Of a DNA stretch of 64,000 nucleotides, positions 10,591 to 19,810 are shown piece after piece. The stretch comes from Sphingomonas corticis (GTDB lineage Bacteria; Pseudomonadota; Alphaproteobacteria; Sphingomonadales; Sphingomonadaceae), in contig NZ_JAAVJH010000012.1 in NCBI RefSeq assembly GCF_012035195.1, positions 1-64,000 on the forward strand. Reading direction: 5' to 3'. Numbering within the stretch: the stretch's first letter is position 1; each line of letters starts with the position of its first letter. The notes beneath the pieces were generated by a model. It saw only the letters and a list, made by a program, of their open reading frames with translations. It was not told the origin of the DNA and did no database searches. Made by a program: the position numbers and the translations under genes.

Positions 10591-10929
10591 TCCGCCCACG
10601 AAGGGGATCACGGCGGCGAGGGGGCGTCGCCGACGTCACCTCCGCTTCAGCTTTCCCGGGTTCGGTAGCTCCATGCGGATCGCTTCGCGCAAGCATGCTT
10701 GGACGCTGCTCGGACAGCAGCTGCCAACGGATACCGGGGCCGAACACGTTAGACGACGTCCAGGCTCCCGGCAGGTCGCGCCGGTCGACCGGCGGTGCCG
10801 CATCGGCCCCGGGTGGGCGTCGTGGCCGGGCGACGCATCCTCCGGCCGCGCGAGCCGTCTTGATCGCGCGCCTGCGGTCGTGGACGAAGGAGGCGCCGAA
10901 CGGCCGAGCTTCACCATGGAGGCAACGCG
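10591..10929. other. Intergenic region with two perfect palindromes
   Basis: These 339 bases separate the HEPN-like and NACHT genes. They contain CAAGCATGCTTG (10690-10701), a perfect 12-bp palindrome, and a perfect 16-bp palindrome at 10779-10794. No coding frame looks real. The NACHT gene may have its own promoter here. Confidence 0.5.
10779..10794. promoter_or_regulatory. Perfect 16-bp palindrome upstream of the NACHT gene
   Basis: CGCCGGTCGACCGGCG is identical on both strands and lies 135 bases before the NACHT start. It could be an operator or simply a GC-rich coincidence; no matching copy was noticed elsewhere in the window. Confidence 0.35.
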
Positions 10930-13900
10930 ATGCCCGATCTGTCCTTCGCCGCCTTCAACCCGCGCTCGTTCGAGCAGTTCGCCCAGGCCCTGGCCGCCGA
11001 GGTGCTCGGTCCGGGCATCATGGTCTTCGGCGACGGTCCCGACGGAGGCCGCGAGGCCTCCCACACGGGGACCCTCCCGTATCCCAACGACGTCGAGCGC
11101 TGGCGCGGCCACGTCGTCATGCAGGCCAAGTTCCGCCAGCGGGAGGAGTCCAGGAGCGACGGCGAGTGGCTCGCCCGCCAGCTCGAGGCGGAGCTCAAGG
11201 CCTACGCCGACGTGGGGAAGGGGCGCAAGCTGCCCGACTACTACGTCCTCGTCAGCAACGTGCGCCTCTCCTCCATCGAGGGCACCCGAAGGAAGGGCGG
11301 GCAGCAGAAGGTCGAGGAGGTCTTCCAGCGGCTCGGCAGGCCGCTCGGCATCAAGGACATGCACGTGTGGCACGCCGACAAGATCGCGGTGCTGCTCGAT
11401 GGCGCCCCCGACCTCCTGCGCAGCTACGACGGCTGGCTGGGCCCGCGCGAGCTGCTCTCGGCCGCGTTCGGCTACTTCAAGTCGCGCAGCCCCGACTTCG
11501 GCGAGACGATGACGCGCTATCTCCAGCGCGAACTCCGCAGCCAGCGCGCAACCCGCCTCCAGCAGGCCGGTCACGTCGGAGAGGACGCGGCCTTCCTCGA
11601 GGACCTCTTCGTCGATCTTCCATGCGCCGGCGAGGCGCTCGAGCAGCACGATCGCGAGCTCGTCGCCACCGACCCCGACCCGGCCGCGATCGCAAAGGCG
11701 CCTCTCGCCCTTGCGACCCTCCTCGACAGGTTCGCCGTCAAGCTCGCACCGTCGGCGCTCCATGCGCGGAAGGAGGGGGACGCGCGAAGTCCGGCTCCGT
11801 CGCGGCAGATCCTGATCGGCGGGCCGGGGCAGGGCAAGTCCACCGTGGCCCAGTTCGCCGGCCAGATCATGCGCTGGCGCCTCCTCGCGGACGATCCACG
11901 CCTCTCGCCCGACGTGTCCGCGATCCTCCAGTCCGTCGGGCGCGGAGCCGCCCGGCTCAACATCCCCCGCGAGGGCGTGCGGCGCTACCCCGTTCGCGTC
12001 GACCTGCCGGGCTTCGCCGACGCGCTGGGGAGGGCGGCCGCGGACGGCCGGCGCTTGTCGCTCCTCACCCACATGGCGGACAACGTCGGAATGGTGGCGG
12101 ACGCCAGGATCGAGCCGGAGGATCTGCGCGGATGGCTGGCCGCCTTCCCCTGGCTGCTCACCCTCGACGGATTGGACGAGGTGCCGGATTCCGGAAATCG
12201 CGTCGACGTGCTGCGTGCAATCAACGAGTTCTGGGACGAGGCGGTGCCGCTCGACGCCGACGTGGCGCTCGTCATCACCACCCGGCCGCAGGGCTACAAC
12301 GACGATCTGGATCCCAGACACCACCTGAAGCTCGAACTGACCCGGCTCGACGGTGAACGGGCGCTCGCCTACGGCGAGCGGCTCGCGTCGCTGCGGCTGG
12401 TGGAGCCCGAGAGGCGCGAACGCGTGCTCGCGAGGCTCCGCGAGGCCGTGCAGAACACGACCACCTCCCTTCTCACCGTCAGCCCCCTCCAGGTCGCGAT
12501 CCTGTTCCAGATCATCGACCAGCGTGGGCAGGCGCCCACCGACCGATGGACGCTGTTCGACGGCTACCTGGACGTCGTCATGAAGCGGGAGCAGGAGAAG
12601 CCCGGACCAGGCGGAGAAGTCGTCCGGCGACGCGGACGCAGCATCCTCAAGCTCCTGCGCGAGGCCGGCCTCCTGCTCCACGTAGACGCCGAGCGCGACG
12701 GCGCGGCCTCCTCGTTCGTCACGCCCGCTCAGCTGCTGGACCTCGTCAGCGACATCCTCCTCGACGAAGGGCACGATCCCGACGCGGTCGGCGTCATCGC
12801 CGGCGAGATCCTCAGGGCCGCGACCGACCGTCTGGTCTTCCTCGAGCAGCGCGAGGAGGGCCGCATCGCCTTCGAGGTCAGGTCCCTGCAGGAGTACGCC
12901 GCGGCCGCCGCCCTCATGTCCGGCGCCGACCGTCTGATCCAGGAACGCCTACGCACGATAGCTGGGCAGGTGCACTGGCAGCACGTCTACCGAATCGCGG
13001 CCAGCAAGGCGTTCTCCCATCCCGACGCCGAGCTCTTCCGCGACACCATCCTGGCGACGAACCGCGGGCTGGACGACGAGGACGCAAGCTCGCGCGCGTC
13101 GTGCCGCGGCGCCCTCACGTCTCTCGAGCTCCTGGAGGACGGCCTCGCGGCCGATCAGCCCCGATACCGGGTGCAACTCGCGCGCCACGCGATGGACGCG
13201 CTGAAGCTCGGTCCGGAAGGCACCGGGACCTCGCTCGTCGACGTCCTCTTCGAACTCGGCGAGCCCTTCGCGAAATCGGAGCTGCAGGGACGCCTCGCGT
13301 CGGGAAATCGGCACGAGCGCCTCGCCGCATGGCGGGTCCTCGTCGAACTGGTCGATCGCCAAGCCGCCTGGGCCGACGACCTGGCTCTGCGCGCATGGCC
13401 GGACGAGCAGTCCAAGGTCGCCGAGGTCCTGGCCTGCGGGGCCGCGCCGCACGCGGGCGCTCGGCTCTTCGACCGGTACGGCGAGGCGGTCGCAAACGCG
13501 GACCTCACGGTCCTCGCCGCCGAGTTCTCGAGGCGCGACCGAGCCTCCGACCGGCGGGGCACGCGGGCCATCCGGGAGGCGTTCCCCGGTCTCTCGACGT
13601 TCGCGAAGGGCGGATCACTCGAAAGCTCGCTCGAGATCGGCATCTTCAATCCGAATACGGACCTCCGCTTCCTGCTGCCGCCCTTCGAAGCGGCCGCTCA
13701 GGCCAAGTGGCTGAACCAGGAGCCGACCAGCCGGTGGTCGGTTGCGGCGCTCGTACGCGGGTTCCTCGCGGCGCCCGGCGCCGAGACGCTCGCCGAGCTG
13801 GCCGGCATGCTCAACGACCCCGGCCGACTCGGCGGCCTGCTCGCGCTGCCGCTGCCATGGCCGGTGGACACGCTGGTTCACCTGGTCGACGCAGGGGCGG

Positions 13901-14907
13901 ATCCAGCCGAACTGATCCAGCGCGCCGCGCGCGGCGCGTTCGGCCGGGCCGACGATTGGAGGCTGGCCGAGGCGCGGCTCGAAACCGCGGGTCTCCAGGA
14001 TGCCGATCTCGCCATGTGGGCGACGGGGATGCACTTCGACGAGAGGATCGCAACCGTCGGCGCTCCGCATTTCCGCACCATCAGCCGAGATCACAAGCGC
14101 CCGGCCGACCTGTCGTGGCTGAGCAGGCTCGCCGCCAGCGCCGCGGCCATGTCGCCCGGCGCGCCGCGCAACCTGATCCGGTTCGCGGTGGAGAGGACGG
14201 TGATGGACTACGGAGCGGACCCGGGACCACCTGAGGTCCTGCTGCAGCTCTACGACGATCAGCATGGGTCCCCGATCAGGCCCGAGCTCCTGGAGATGAT
14301 CGAACCGGAGGACGTCACGCGGCCGGACGTGCTCGCCTGGCTCGATCGGAAGGGGGTGGAAGGTTTGTACGGTCTCGCGGCGGGCAGAGCGACGAGCGCC
14401 GTCCAAGAGGTTGCGCTGAGCCTCGCGGCAGCGGCAAGAAGCCCCGGTTTCCTGCCGCTCGCCGTCGCCATCCTCGGTTCGACGCCGAAGGAACTGGTCG
14501 AGCGGGCCCCCGAACTGAGGCGGCACGCGTCGAAGGAGGTGCAGAGCGGATCGCGGAGCGTACGGGAGAGCGCCATGATCCTGCTTGCGCTCTCAGGAGC
14601 GCTTGACCCCTCCGTCGTGGCGCAGACCATCCTCAGCGCTGCCGACGACAGCCTCGAGCGCCACGTGGTGTTCAACCTGGCGGAGAGCGGCATGCTTCGC
14701 GACGACGCCGCCGCCGCCGTCCTGGCGTCTGCGACGGCCGTCTTCGACGAGCACGATCCGGGGATCCGGACACGCGCCCTGCGCGCGCTCCGGCAGCGCC
14801 GCAACGGGCAGCGCAGCGGGCTCGCCAGAGGCGCCACTTGGAACGGGGTGGGGCTCCCGGCCAGACTGCATGAGCGCCTGCGCGAGCACCTGGGCGACCA
14901 ACGATGA
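10930..14907 (+). CDS. STAND NTPase: Mrr-like nuclease + NACHT + helical repeats (candidate antiphage protein)
   Basis: This 1325-residue protein has three parts. Residues 1-130 resemble a PD-(D/E)xK nuclease of Mrr type: FEQFAQALAAE, then DGPDGGREA with Asp38, then QAK at 65-67. Residues about 285-480 are a NACHT-type STAND ATPase: P-loop GGPGQGKST (297-305), Walker B LTLDGLDE (Asp413, Asp416, Glu417) and TTRPQGY (450-456). The remaining 850 residues are Leu/Ala-rich helices like the sensor repeats of STAND proteins. This architecture is known from bacterial antiphage proteins (Avs and bNACHT groups), in which the sensor detects a phage protein and the nuclease degrades DNA. ATG 10930 follows GGAGG at seven bases. 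The repeat part decides the trigger and cannot be read from motifs. Confidence 0.88.
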   Translation: MPDLSFAAFNPRSFEQFAQALAAEVLGPGIMVFGDGPDGGREASHTGTLPYPNDVERWRGHVVMQAKFRQREESRSDGEWLARQLEAELKAYADVGKGRKLPDYYVLVSNVRLSSIEGTRRKGGQQKVEEVFQRLGRPLGIKDMHVWHADKIAVLLDGAPDLLRSYDGWLGPRELLSAAFGYFKSRSPDFGETMTRYLQRELRSQRATRLQQAGHVGEDAAFLEDLFVDLPCAGEALEQHDRELVATDPDPAAIAKAPLALATLLDRFAVKLAPSALHARKEGDARSPAPSRQILIGGPGQGKSTVAQFAGQIMRWRLLADDPRLSPDVSAILQSVGRGAARLNIPREGVRRYPVRVDLPGFADALGRAAADGRRLSLLTHMADNVGMVADARIEPEDLRGWLAAFPWLLTLDGLDEVPDSGNRVDVLRAINEFWDEAVPLDADVALVITTRPQGYNDDLDPRHHLKLELTRLDGERALAYGERLASLRLVEPERRERVLARLREAVQNTTTSLLTVSPLQVAILFQIIDQRGQAPTDRWTLFDGYLDVVMKREQEKPGPGGEVVRRRGRSILKLLREAGLLLHVDAERDGAASSFVTPAQLLDLVSDILLDEGHDPDAVGVIAGEILRAATDRLVFLEQREEGRIAFEVRSLQEYAAAAALMSGADRLIQERLRTIAGQVHWQHVYRIAASKAFSHPDAELFRDTILATNRGLDDEDASSRASCRGALTSLELLEDGLAADQPRYRVQLARHAMDALKLGPEGTGTSLVDVLFELGEPFAKSELQGRLASGNRHERLAAWRVLVELVDRQAAWADDLALRAWPDEQSKVAEVLACGAAPHAGARLFDRYGEAVANADLTVLAAEFSRRDRASDRRGTRAIREAFPGLSTFAKGGSLESSLEIGIFNPNTDLRFLLPPFEAAAQAKWLNQEPTSRWSVAALVRGFLAAPGAETLAELAGMLNDPGRLGGLLALPLPWPVDTLVHLVDAGADPAELIQRAARGAFGRADDWRLAEARLETAGLQDADLAMWATGMHFDERIATVGAPHFRTISRDHKRPADLSWLSRLAASAAAMSPGAPRNLIRFAVERTVMDYGADPGPPEVLLQLYDDQHGSPIRPELLEMIEPEDVTRPDVLAWLDRKGVEGLYGLAAGRATSAVQEVALSLAAAARSPGFLPLAVAILGSTPKELVERAPELRRHASKEVQSGSRSVRESAMILLALSGALDPSVVAQTILSAADDSLERHVVFNLAESGMLRDDAAAAVLASATAVFDEHDPGIRTRALRALRQRRNGQRSGLARGATWNGVGLPARLHERLREHLGDQR

Positions 14908-15202
14908 AGCGGATCGCACTCACCGGATGGACGAGCTTGTCGGTCCGAACCGATGCGGCCAGACGGCACAACCTCGGGAACGACCGAGAGCTGATGGCCG
15001 CAGGAACGGAGACGCGGCCTCCGAAGCCGTTCAACTCGCAGCACCAAGGCAGACACCGGTTCGAGTCCGAGCCCTTCGGCACACGGGTGCTTGCCTCCTC
15101 GCGGCGGAAGGTCCGGGTGATCGGTCAGACTTAAACCAGAGCGCCGCCAGGAGAAGGGATGGGCCCCGTCCTCCACATGCCACGATCGCATCGACGCATC
15201 GT
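14908..15202. other. Convergent intergenic region
   Basis: These 295 bases separate the 3' ends of the NACHT and P450 genes. A 76-codon frame starts in the NACHT stop (ATGA at 14904) but has no recognisable feature. The region also holds GGTTCGAGTCCG, a T-arm-like string without a cloverleaf around it. No clear terminator is seen. Confidence 0.45.
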
Positions 15203-16546
15203 TCACACGGGCGCCAACTCCAGCGGCATTCCGCCGGCCGGTCGCAACGTGACTCGTCCGACCGGCACCGGCGGCGGCCCACCGCGGAGCGAGAAGCGCC
15301 GCGCCGCGAGCCAATGCGCCAGAACGATCAACGCCTCCACCACCGCGAAGCGCGCGCCCACGCACACCCGCGGCCCCGCCCCGAACGGCAGGTACTGGTA
15401 GCGATGCATGCCGACGCGCCGATCGCCTAGGAAACGTTCCGGATCGAACGCGTCGGGCTGATCCCACCACGCCCGGTGCCGGTGCAGCACATAGGGCCAG
15501 ATCGACACCAGGTCGCCTCGGCGCACGGCGTGGCCCGCCAGTTCGTCATCCGCCATCGCCTCGCGGTCGAGCCGAGGGGCGGGCGGGTAGAGGCGCAGCG
15601 CCTCGTCCAACACCGCGCGCAGCCGCGGCAGGCGCGCATCCAGCGTCTCGACGTCCCCTCCGAGCGCGGCCAGCGCCTCGACGCGCAACGTCTCCTGCAG
15701 CAGGGGCTGCGCCGCCAACAGGTAGATCGTCCAGGTCAGCGCGTTCGCGGTGGTCTCGTGCCCCGCCACGTAGAAGGTGACCGCGTTGTCGACCGCGAGC
15801 TCCCGCGCCTGCGGAGCCGGGTAGCGTGCGTGCAACGCCGCCACCAGGCCGCCGAAGAAGTCGTCGCGCCCGCCGGTCCGTGCGCGCTCGTCGGCCAGCG
15901 CACCCAGTGTGTCGCGCAGGAAGCGCCCGCCTGCGCGCGCCCGGCTGCTGCCGGGGCCCAGCGCCGGCATGCCGAGCAGCGCCGTCAGCCGCGCTCGGCC
16001 GGCGGCGTCCAGCATGGCGGTGATGTGGCCGGCCGCGGCAGGCGCGGTCAGCCGCGAGTCACCGCCGAACAGCGTGGCCGCGATGATCCCCATGGTCGCG
16101 CTGGTCGCCTCGGCCGCCATGTCCATAGGCCGCGTGCCCGCGGGCCAGCGGGCGACCTGCTCCTGCACGACATGCGCGATCGGCTTCGCGAACCCGGCCA
16201 CCGCAGCGGGGGAGAAGGTGGGCGCGACGATGCGACGCTGTTCGCGCCAGCTCTCCCCTTCCGCGTTGAACAGGCCGTCGCCCAACCCGCCCCGAAGCAG
16301 GCGGCGAACCAGCGCCGGCCGCTCGTAGTTGGCCTTGTTGTCCAGCAGCACCCGCCCGATCGCGTCGGGCTCGGACACGAGATGCACCGTGTGGCCGAGC
16401 ACGCGACGCGTCCGCCAAGCGATGTCGAACGCTTCGTCCGGCCAGCCGTAGACGCTGTTGCTGGCGCGCCGTCCCACGAACGACGTCCACACCGGCGGCC
16501 AGTCGCGCGAGCGGTACGGAAAGGGGGGGACGAGGAGCGGCTGCAT
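15203..16546 (-). CDS. Cytochrome P450
   Basis: This P450 of about 447 residues has all family marks: I-helix AGHETTA, the K-helix EALR of the ExxR motif, a PERF-like segment (DPERFLG) and heme loop FGAGPRVCVG with the axial Cys near 395. The PERF and AGHETT forms resemble class II-like bacterial P450s similar to CYP102/eukaryotic types more than soluble camphor-type enzymes. Start is unsure: ATG 16546 (MQPLLVPPFP) gives normal family length, while 16570 (ATG) and 16627 (GTG) would add a hydrophobic leader that could be a membrane anchor; none has a strong ribosome site. No redox partner is adjacent. Substrate unknown. Confidence 0.9.
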   Translation of the reverse strand: MQPLLVPPFPYRSRDWPPVWTSFVGRRASNSVYGWPDEAFDIAWRTRRVLGHTVHLVSEPDAIGRVLLDNKANYERPALVRRLLRGGLGDGLFNAEGESWREQRRIVAPTFSPAAVAGFAKPIAHVVQEQVARWPAGTRPMDMAAEATSATMGIIAATLFGGDSRLTAPAAAGHITAMLDAAGRARLTALLGMPALGPGSSRARAGGRFLRDTLGALADERARTGGRDDFFGGLVAALHARYPAPQARELAVDNAVTFYVAGHETTANALTWTIYLLAAQPLLQETLRVEALAALGGDVETLDARLPRLRAVLDEALRLYPPAPRLDREAMADDELAGHAVRRGDLVSIWPYVLHRHRAWWDQPDAFDPERFLGDRRVGMHRYQYLPFGAGPRVCVGARFAVVEALIVLAHWLAARRFSLRGGPPPVPVGRVTLRPAGGMPLELAPV

Positions 16547-17122
16547 CGAGGAGCACGAAACTACGCTCATCGGCAGGAACGACAAGCTGGCGAACCCGAC
16601 CGCGAACGGGAGGAGGCTGGCGCTCACGGGACAGGCCGGAGATCCACTTCGCCGCTCCTGCCGCAGCCGAGGCGATCAACGCTGAACATCTCGAAGCGCA
16701 TGCGAGCCTGGAGCCTCACGGGTTGGGGCGCCACTGCACCCCGGCGGATCCAGGCCGGCGCCGGAACTGGCCGTGGTCGAACGCGCCACGGCCAACGTCT
16801 GAAGTGCGCATGACCGGGTCGGGACGCGAATGCGCCTTCGTCACTGCTCGCACCCGAACAGGTCGTGACCGGAATCGCCAAATCGCCTCGATACTTACTA
16901 GCCTCTTCGCACTTCAAATAAGACCGATCGCCACTCAAGAGCAGGCCCTGTCCTTCCTGAACAAGAGGTTGCACCTGGACTTTGAACGGCTTGACGATGG
17001 CGATCGATCCGACTTCCGAAGACTGGGCGGTCGCAAAGGCAACTTAGGCCTCGCCTTTCCATGCTTCTGCGCGCACACTCGCTGCGATCCGACCGGTGGC
17101 ATGCGATGGGGAAGGTTCGGCT
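16547..17122. other. Divergent intergenic region with AT-richer patch
   Basis: These 576 bases lie between divergent P450 and protease genes. A patch near 16880-16930 (GATACTTACTAGCC, later CTTCAAATAAG) is clearly less GC-rich than its surroundings and is the likeliest promoter zone. No gene is recognised. Confidence 0.45.
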
Positions 17123-19402
17123 ATGGGCACGGGACCGTGGTGGCAGGATGTGCTGGACGGCGCCTTCGGTGGCGGGTGGCAGCACAACGTTCCGAAATTG
17201 TTCCGATCGGTGCGGATCGACGGAGTGGAGGCGACCCAGGCCGTACAGGCGTGGCGCTCGGCTCGACATCTTTCCGACCCACTGGACGTCGTAGCCGACA
17301 ACGACGTGCCCTTGATCGCATACAAGCCGTTGATGGTCCGGGCGTACCTACGGTCGTTCGGGTACACCTCGCCTCCGGGAATGCGCGGCCGGATGCGGGT
17401 ACGGCGCCAGGGTTCGCTGTTCGGCCTGCCAGCGCTGGACGTCACGCTGGACCAGCTCAACGCCCCCTCGGTGCCGGCGCGCGAGAACCCGGACTACGCC
17501 GCTGAACGCGGCACGCTCGCGGCGACGCTCAACTTCCTGATCTCCGCGGAGCACGCCGCGGGCGCGCTCGAACTCGAGCTGACGATCTGGGAAGCCGGCA
17601 CACCCGACGTCGTCGTCCACAGCTACACGCAAGCGCTCGACGTCACCTTGACGCAGCGCCTCCACGTCCGAGGCGTGTTCATGGACTACAACGGCCCCGA
17701 CCAGGCCGGCACCGGAACGCTGGACCTCGCAGCGCCCACGCTCGCCGATCTCGCCGCGACCTCGGACGCGACGATCGCGTCCATGCCCGTCGCGGCGGAC
17801 GCCATCTTCTCGTCCGCCGGAACGCTGTCGTGGAGCACGCCCCTGACCGGCGTCGCGACAAGTCCGGGCGGTTGTTCGGCCGAATGGTACGCGCTCAACG
17901 CCGCCTTGGCCGAGGTCAAGACCGAGGACGGCAACCGCGACGATCTCGTCTACATGGGCTTCCTGCCGGTGGGCGTGCCCATCGCCAACGTCGGCGGATG
18001 CGCATCCCACGGCGTCACGTCCGCCAGCAACGGCGAGGACATCACCATGGCCCACGAGATCGGGCACGGACTGGGGCTCGGGCACGCCCCCTGCGGCGAC
18101 AACGGTCCGGACGGTGACTACCCGGCTTATGAACCCCACGATCCTTCCGGCAGCCCCGGCGGGCGGCTCGGCGAGTACGGCTTGGATCCGGCCGCCGGGG
18201 ACGTGAAGCTGCCCGGCGAGCGGGACTACATGGGCTATTGCGGCGGCGACTGGCTGTCCCTCTACCACTACAGGAAGCTGATCGGCGTGCACGCCCTCCA
18301 GCCGGGCTCCACGAACGCGGCTCCCGAGCTCCCGCACGTCCCCGAGTGGGTCGACCCCTGGGTGTGGCCCTGGGAGGAGCTGATCGATCCGCTCGGGCCC
18401 TTCGTCCGTCGACCGTTCGACCCACGTCGCCTGCGCCGCGCCGAGCCGCTCGTGTCGGTCATCGGACTGCTCGAGGACGATCACCTGTCGGTTCTGTCGG
18501 TCAGTCGCGTCCGCGCGCTGCCGACACTGCCGGGAGCCCGGCGCACCGGCCTGGTCGGCCACCTGATCGGCTCCGATCGCGCGCCGCTGGCGTCGGCACC
18601 GCTGATGACGCTTCCAGCGCACGGCTGTGGCGGCGGCTGCGGCTCCGGCTGCGGTGGACCGGACGGTCCGCGCATCGTGCAGGCGCTCATTCCGGATCGC
18701 GGGGAGGGCACGGCTCTGAGCATCACCCGCGGCGCCTGGGCGGACGATCGGCGCGGCGACGTGGCCGAGGACCGGACGTCGAAGACCGTCTGGGAACGGA
18801 GCGCGCCAGCGGCTCGGCCCGTCGTCGGCGACCTCGAAGTCGCGGTCGACGGGGACCGGGGAGAGGCCCGTTGGACGTCGCGCGCGGCGGACGGCGACGT
18901 ACGCTTCAGCCTGTGCGTGTCCTACGATCAAGGGCGATCCTGGAACGCGCTCGCGCGCAAGAGCGGTTGCGGGCGCGGGGAGGACCGGATCACCTTCGAC
19001 GCATCCGCCCTGCCCGGCGGCGAGGCTTCGTTCGAGCTACGGGTGCATGACGGCTTCCATTCCGTGTCGACGGTGAGCCGTCCCGTGCGCGTGCCTCCGC
19101 GAGCGCCGATCGTCGCCATCACCTCGCCGCGCCAACGCGCGCCACTCGCGCCCGGCGCGCCGCTCGTGCTGGCCGCCCAGATCATCGACCGCGGCGAGCG
19201 CGGACGACGTGCGGCCGGCAGGTCCGCCGAGCGCGTCACATGGCTCCTCGACGGCGAGCGCGTCGCCCAGGGACGTCAGGCCGTCGCCAAGCAGCCACAT
19301 CCCGGCGAGCACCGCCTGAGCGTGGAGGTAGAGACCGCGTATGGTCGCGCCGAGAGCGCGATACGCATCCTCGTGCGCGGTGACGACGTCCGGCCAGCCT
19401 AA
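17123..19402 (+). CDS. Metzincin-like zinc protease with Cys/Gly-rich linker
   Basis: This 759-residue protein carries HEIGHGLGLGH (His311 to His321), the extended HExxHxxGxxH zinc motif of metzincin proteases; a downstream GERDYMGYC could hold the Met-turn. After the catalytic part come a Trp/Pro-rich segment, a remarkable Cys-Gly run (CGGGCGSGCGG, near 510) and one or two Ig-like beta domains to the C-terminus. ATG 17123 has GAAGG upstream; an upstream in-frame ATG at 17096 adds nine residues. No signal peptide is visible, so export, if any, would use another route. The Cys-Gly run might bind metal or be modified. It stands alone between other genes. Confidence 0.82.
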   Translation: MGTGPWWQDVLDGAFGGGWQHNVPKLFRSVRIDGVEATQAVQAWRSARHLSDPLDVVADNDVPLIAYKPLMVRAYLRSFGYTSPPGMRGRMRVRRQGSLFGLPALDVTLDQLNAPSVPARENPDYAAERGTLAATLNFLISAEHAAGALELELTIWEAGTPDVVVHSYTQALDVTLTQRLHVRGVFMDYNGPDQAGTGTLDLAAPTLADLAATSDATIASMPVAADAIFSSAGTLSWSTPLTGVATSPGGCSAEWYALNAALAEVKTEDGNRDDLVYMGFLPVGVPIANVGGCASHGVTSASNGEDITMAHEIGHGLGLGHAPCGDNGPDGDYPAYEPHDPSGSPGGRLGEYGLDPAAGDVKLPGERDYMGYCGGDWLSLYHYRKLIGVHALQPGSTNAAPELPHVPEWVDPWVWPWEELIDPLGPFVRRPFDPRRLRRAEPLVSVIGLLEDDHLSVLSVSRVRALPTLPGARRTGLVGHLIGSDRAPLASAPLMTLPAHGCGGGCGSGCGGPDGPRIVQALIPDRGEGTALSITRGAWADDRRGDVAEDRTSKTVWERSAPAARPVVGDLEVAVDGDRGEARWTSRAADGDVRFSLCVSYDQGRSWNALARKSGCGRGEDRITFDASALPGGEASFELRVHDGFHSVSTVSRPVRVPPRAPIVAITSPRQRAPLAPGAPLVLAAQIIDRGERGRRAAGRSAERVTWLLDGERVAQGRQAVAKQPHPGEHRLSVEVETAYGRAESAIRILVRGDDVRPA

Positions 19403-19810
19403 CCTGTAGTCGCACCGCCAACCCCTCGCCGCCGCGAGTGACGGCGCGTGGTCCCTTTCAACGCCGCCGCCGCTGTCGAACTGGATCGCTGCACAGCCGC
19501 AGCCTCGCGATTGGCGGGAGTCGCCGATCGGAGCCGTGCACGTGATCCGATTGCCTTTCGCCTCGCTCCAGTCCGCGATACCGCGCGGTGGTGCCGGAGC
19601 GACGGCCCCGCACGCCCAATGGCATGCTCGTGGGCGGCGCGGCGCCCGGACGCGGCGTCGCAGTCCGCGGCCTAATCCGTTGTCAACATGTCGAAGTTAA
19701 GCGCTCCCAGTATGTCCGTGGAGTTCGCCGTGTCGTTGCAGCGCTTTCAGGTCGACGCTTCCCGCGCGCACGGCCTTGCCAGGCGCGCAAGCTCGTAGCG
19801 GACCAGGCTG
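19403..19810. other. Intergenic region
   Basis: These 408 bases precede the GGDEF-EAL gene. A half-site GTCGAAC occurs near 19474 and a less GC-rich stretch (TTGTCAACATGTCGAAGTTAAG) at about 19680-19701, named here by its ends TTGTCAAC and GAAGTTAAG, may be the promoter. No gene is recognised. Confidence 0.4.

Noticed and set aside
10636..12774. Long antisense frame (712 codons) opposite the NACHT gene
   Set aside because: It mirrors the nuclease and ATPase coding region, has no motif and is biased in composition.
15050..15075. tRNA T-arm-like GGTTCGAGTCCG
   Set aside because: No anticodon arm or acceptor stem can be built around it, so it is neither a tRNA nor a clear attachment-site copy.
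14904..15134. 76-codon frame overlapping the NACHT stop (ATGA)
   Set aside because: The overlap looks like coupling, but the product has no structure-like pattern and no independent support; it may be chance.
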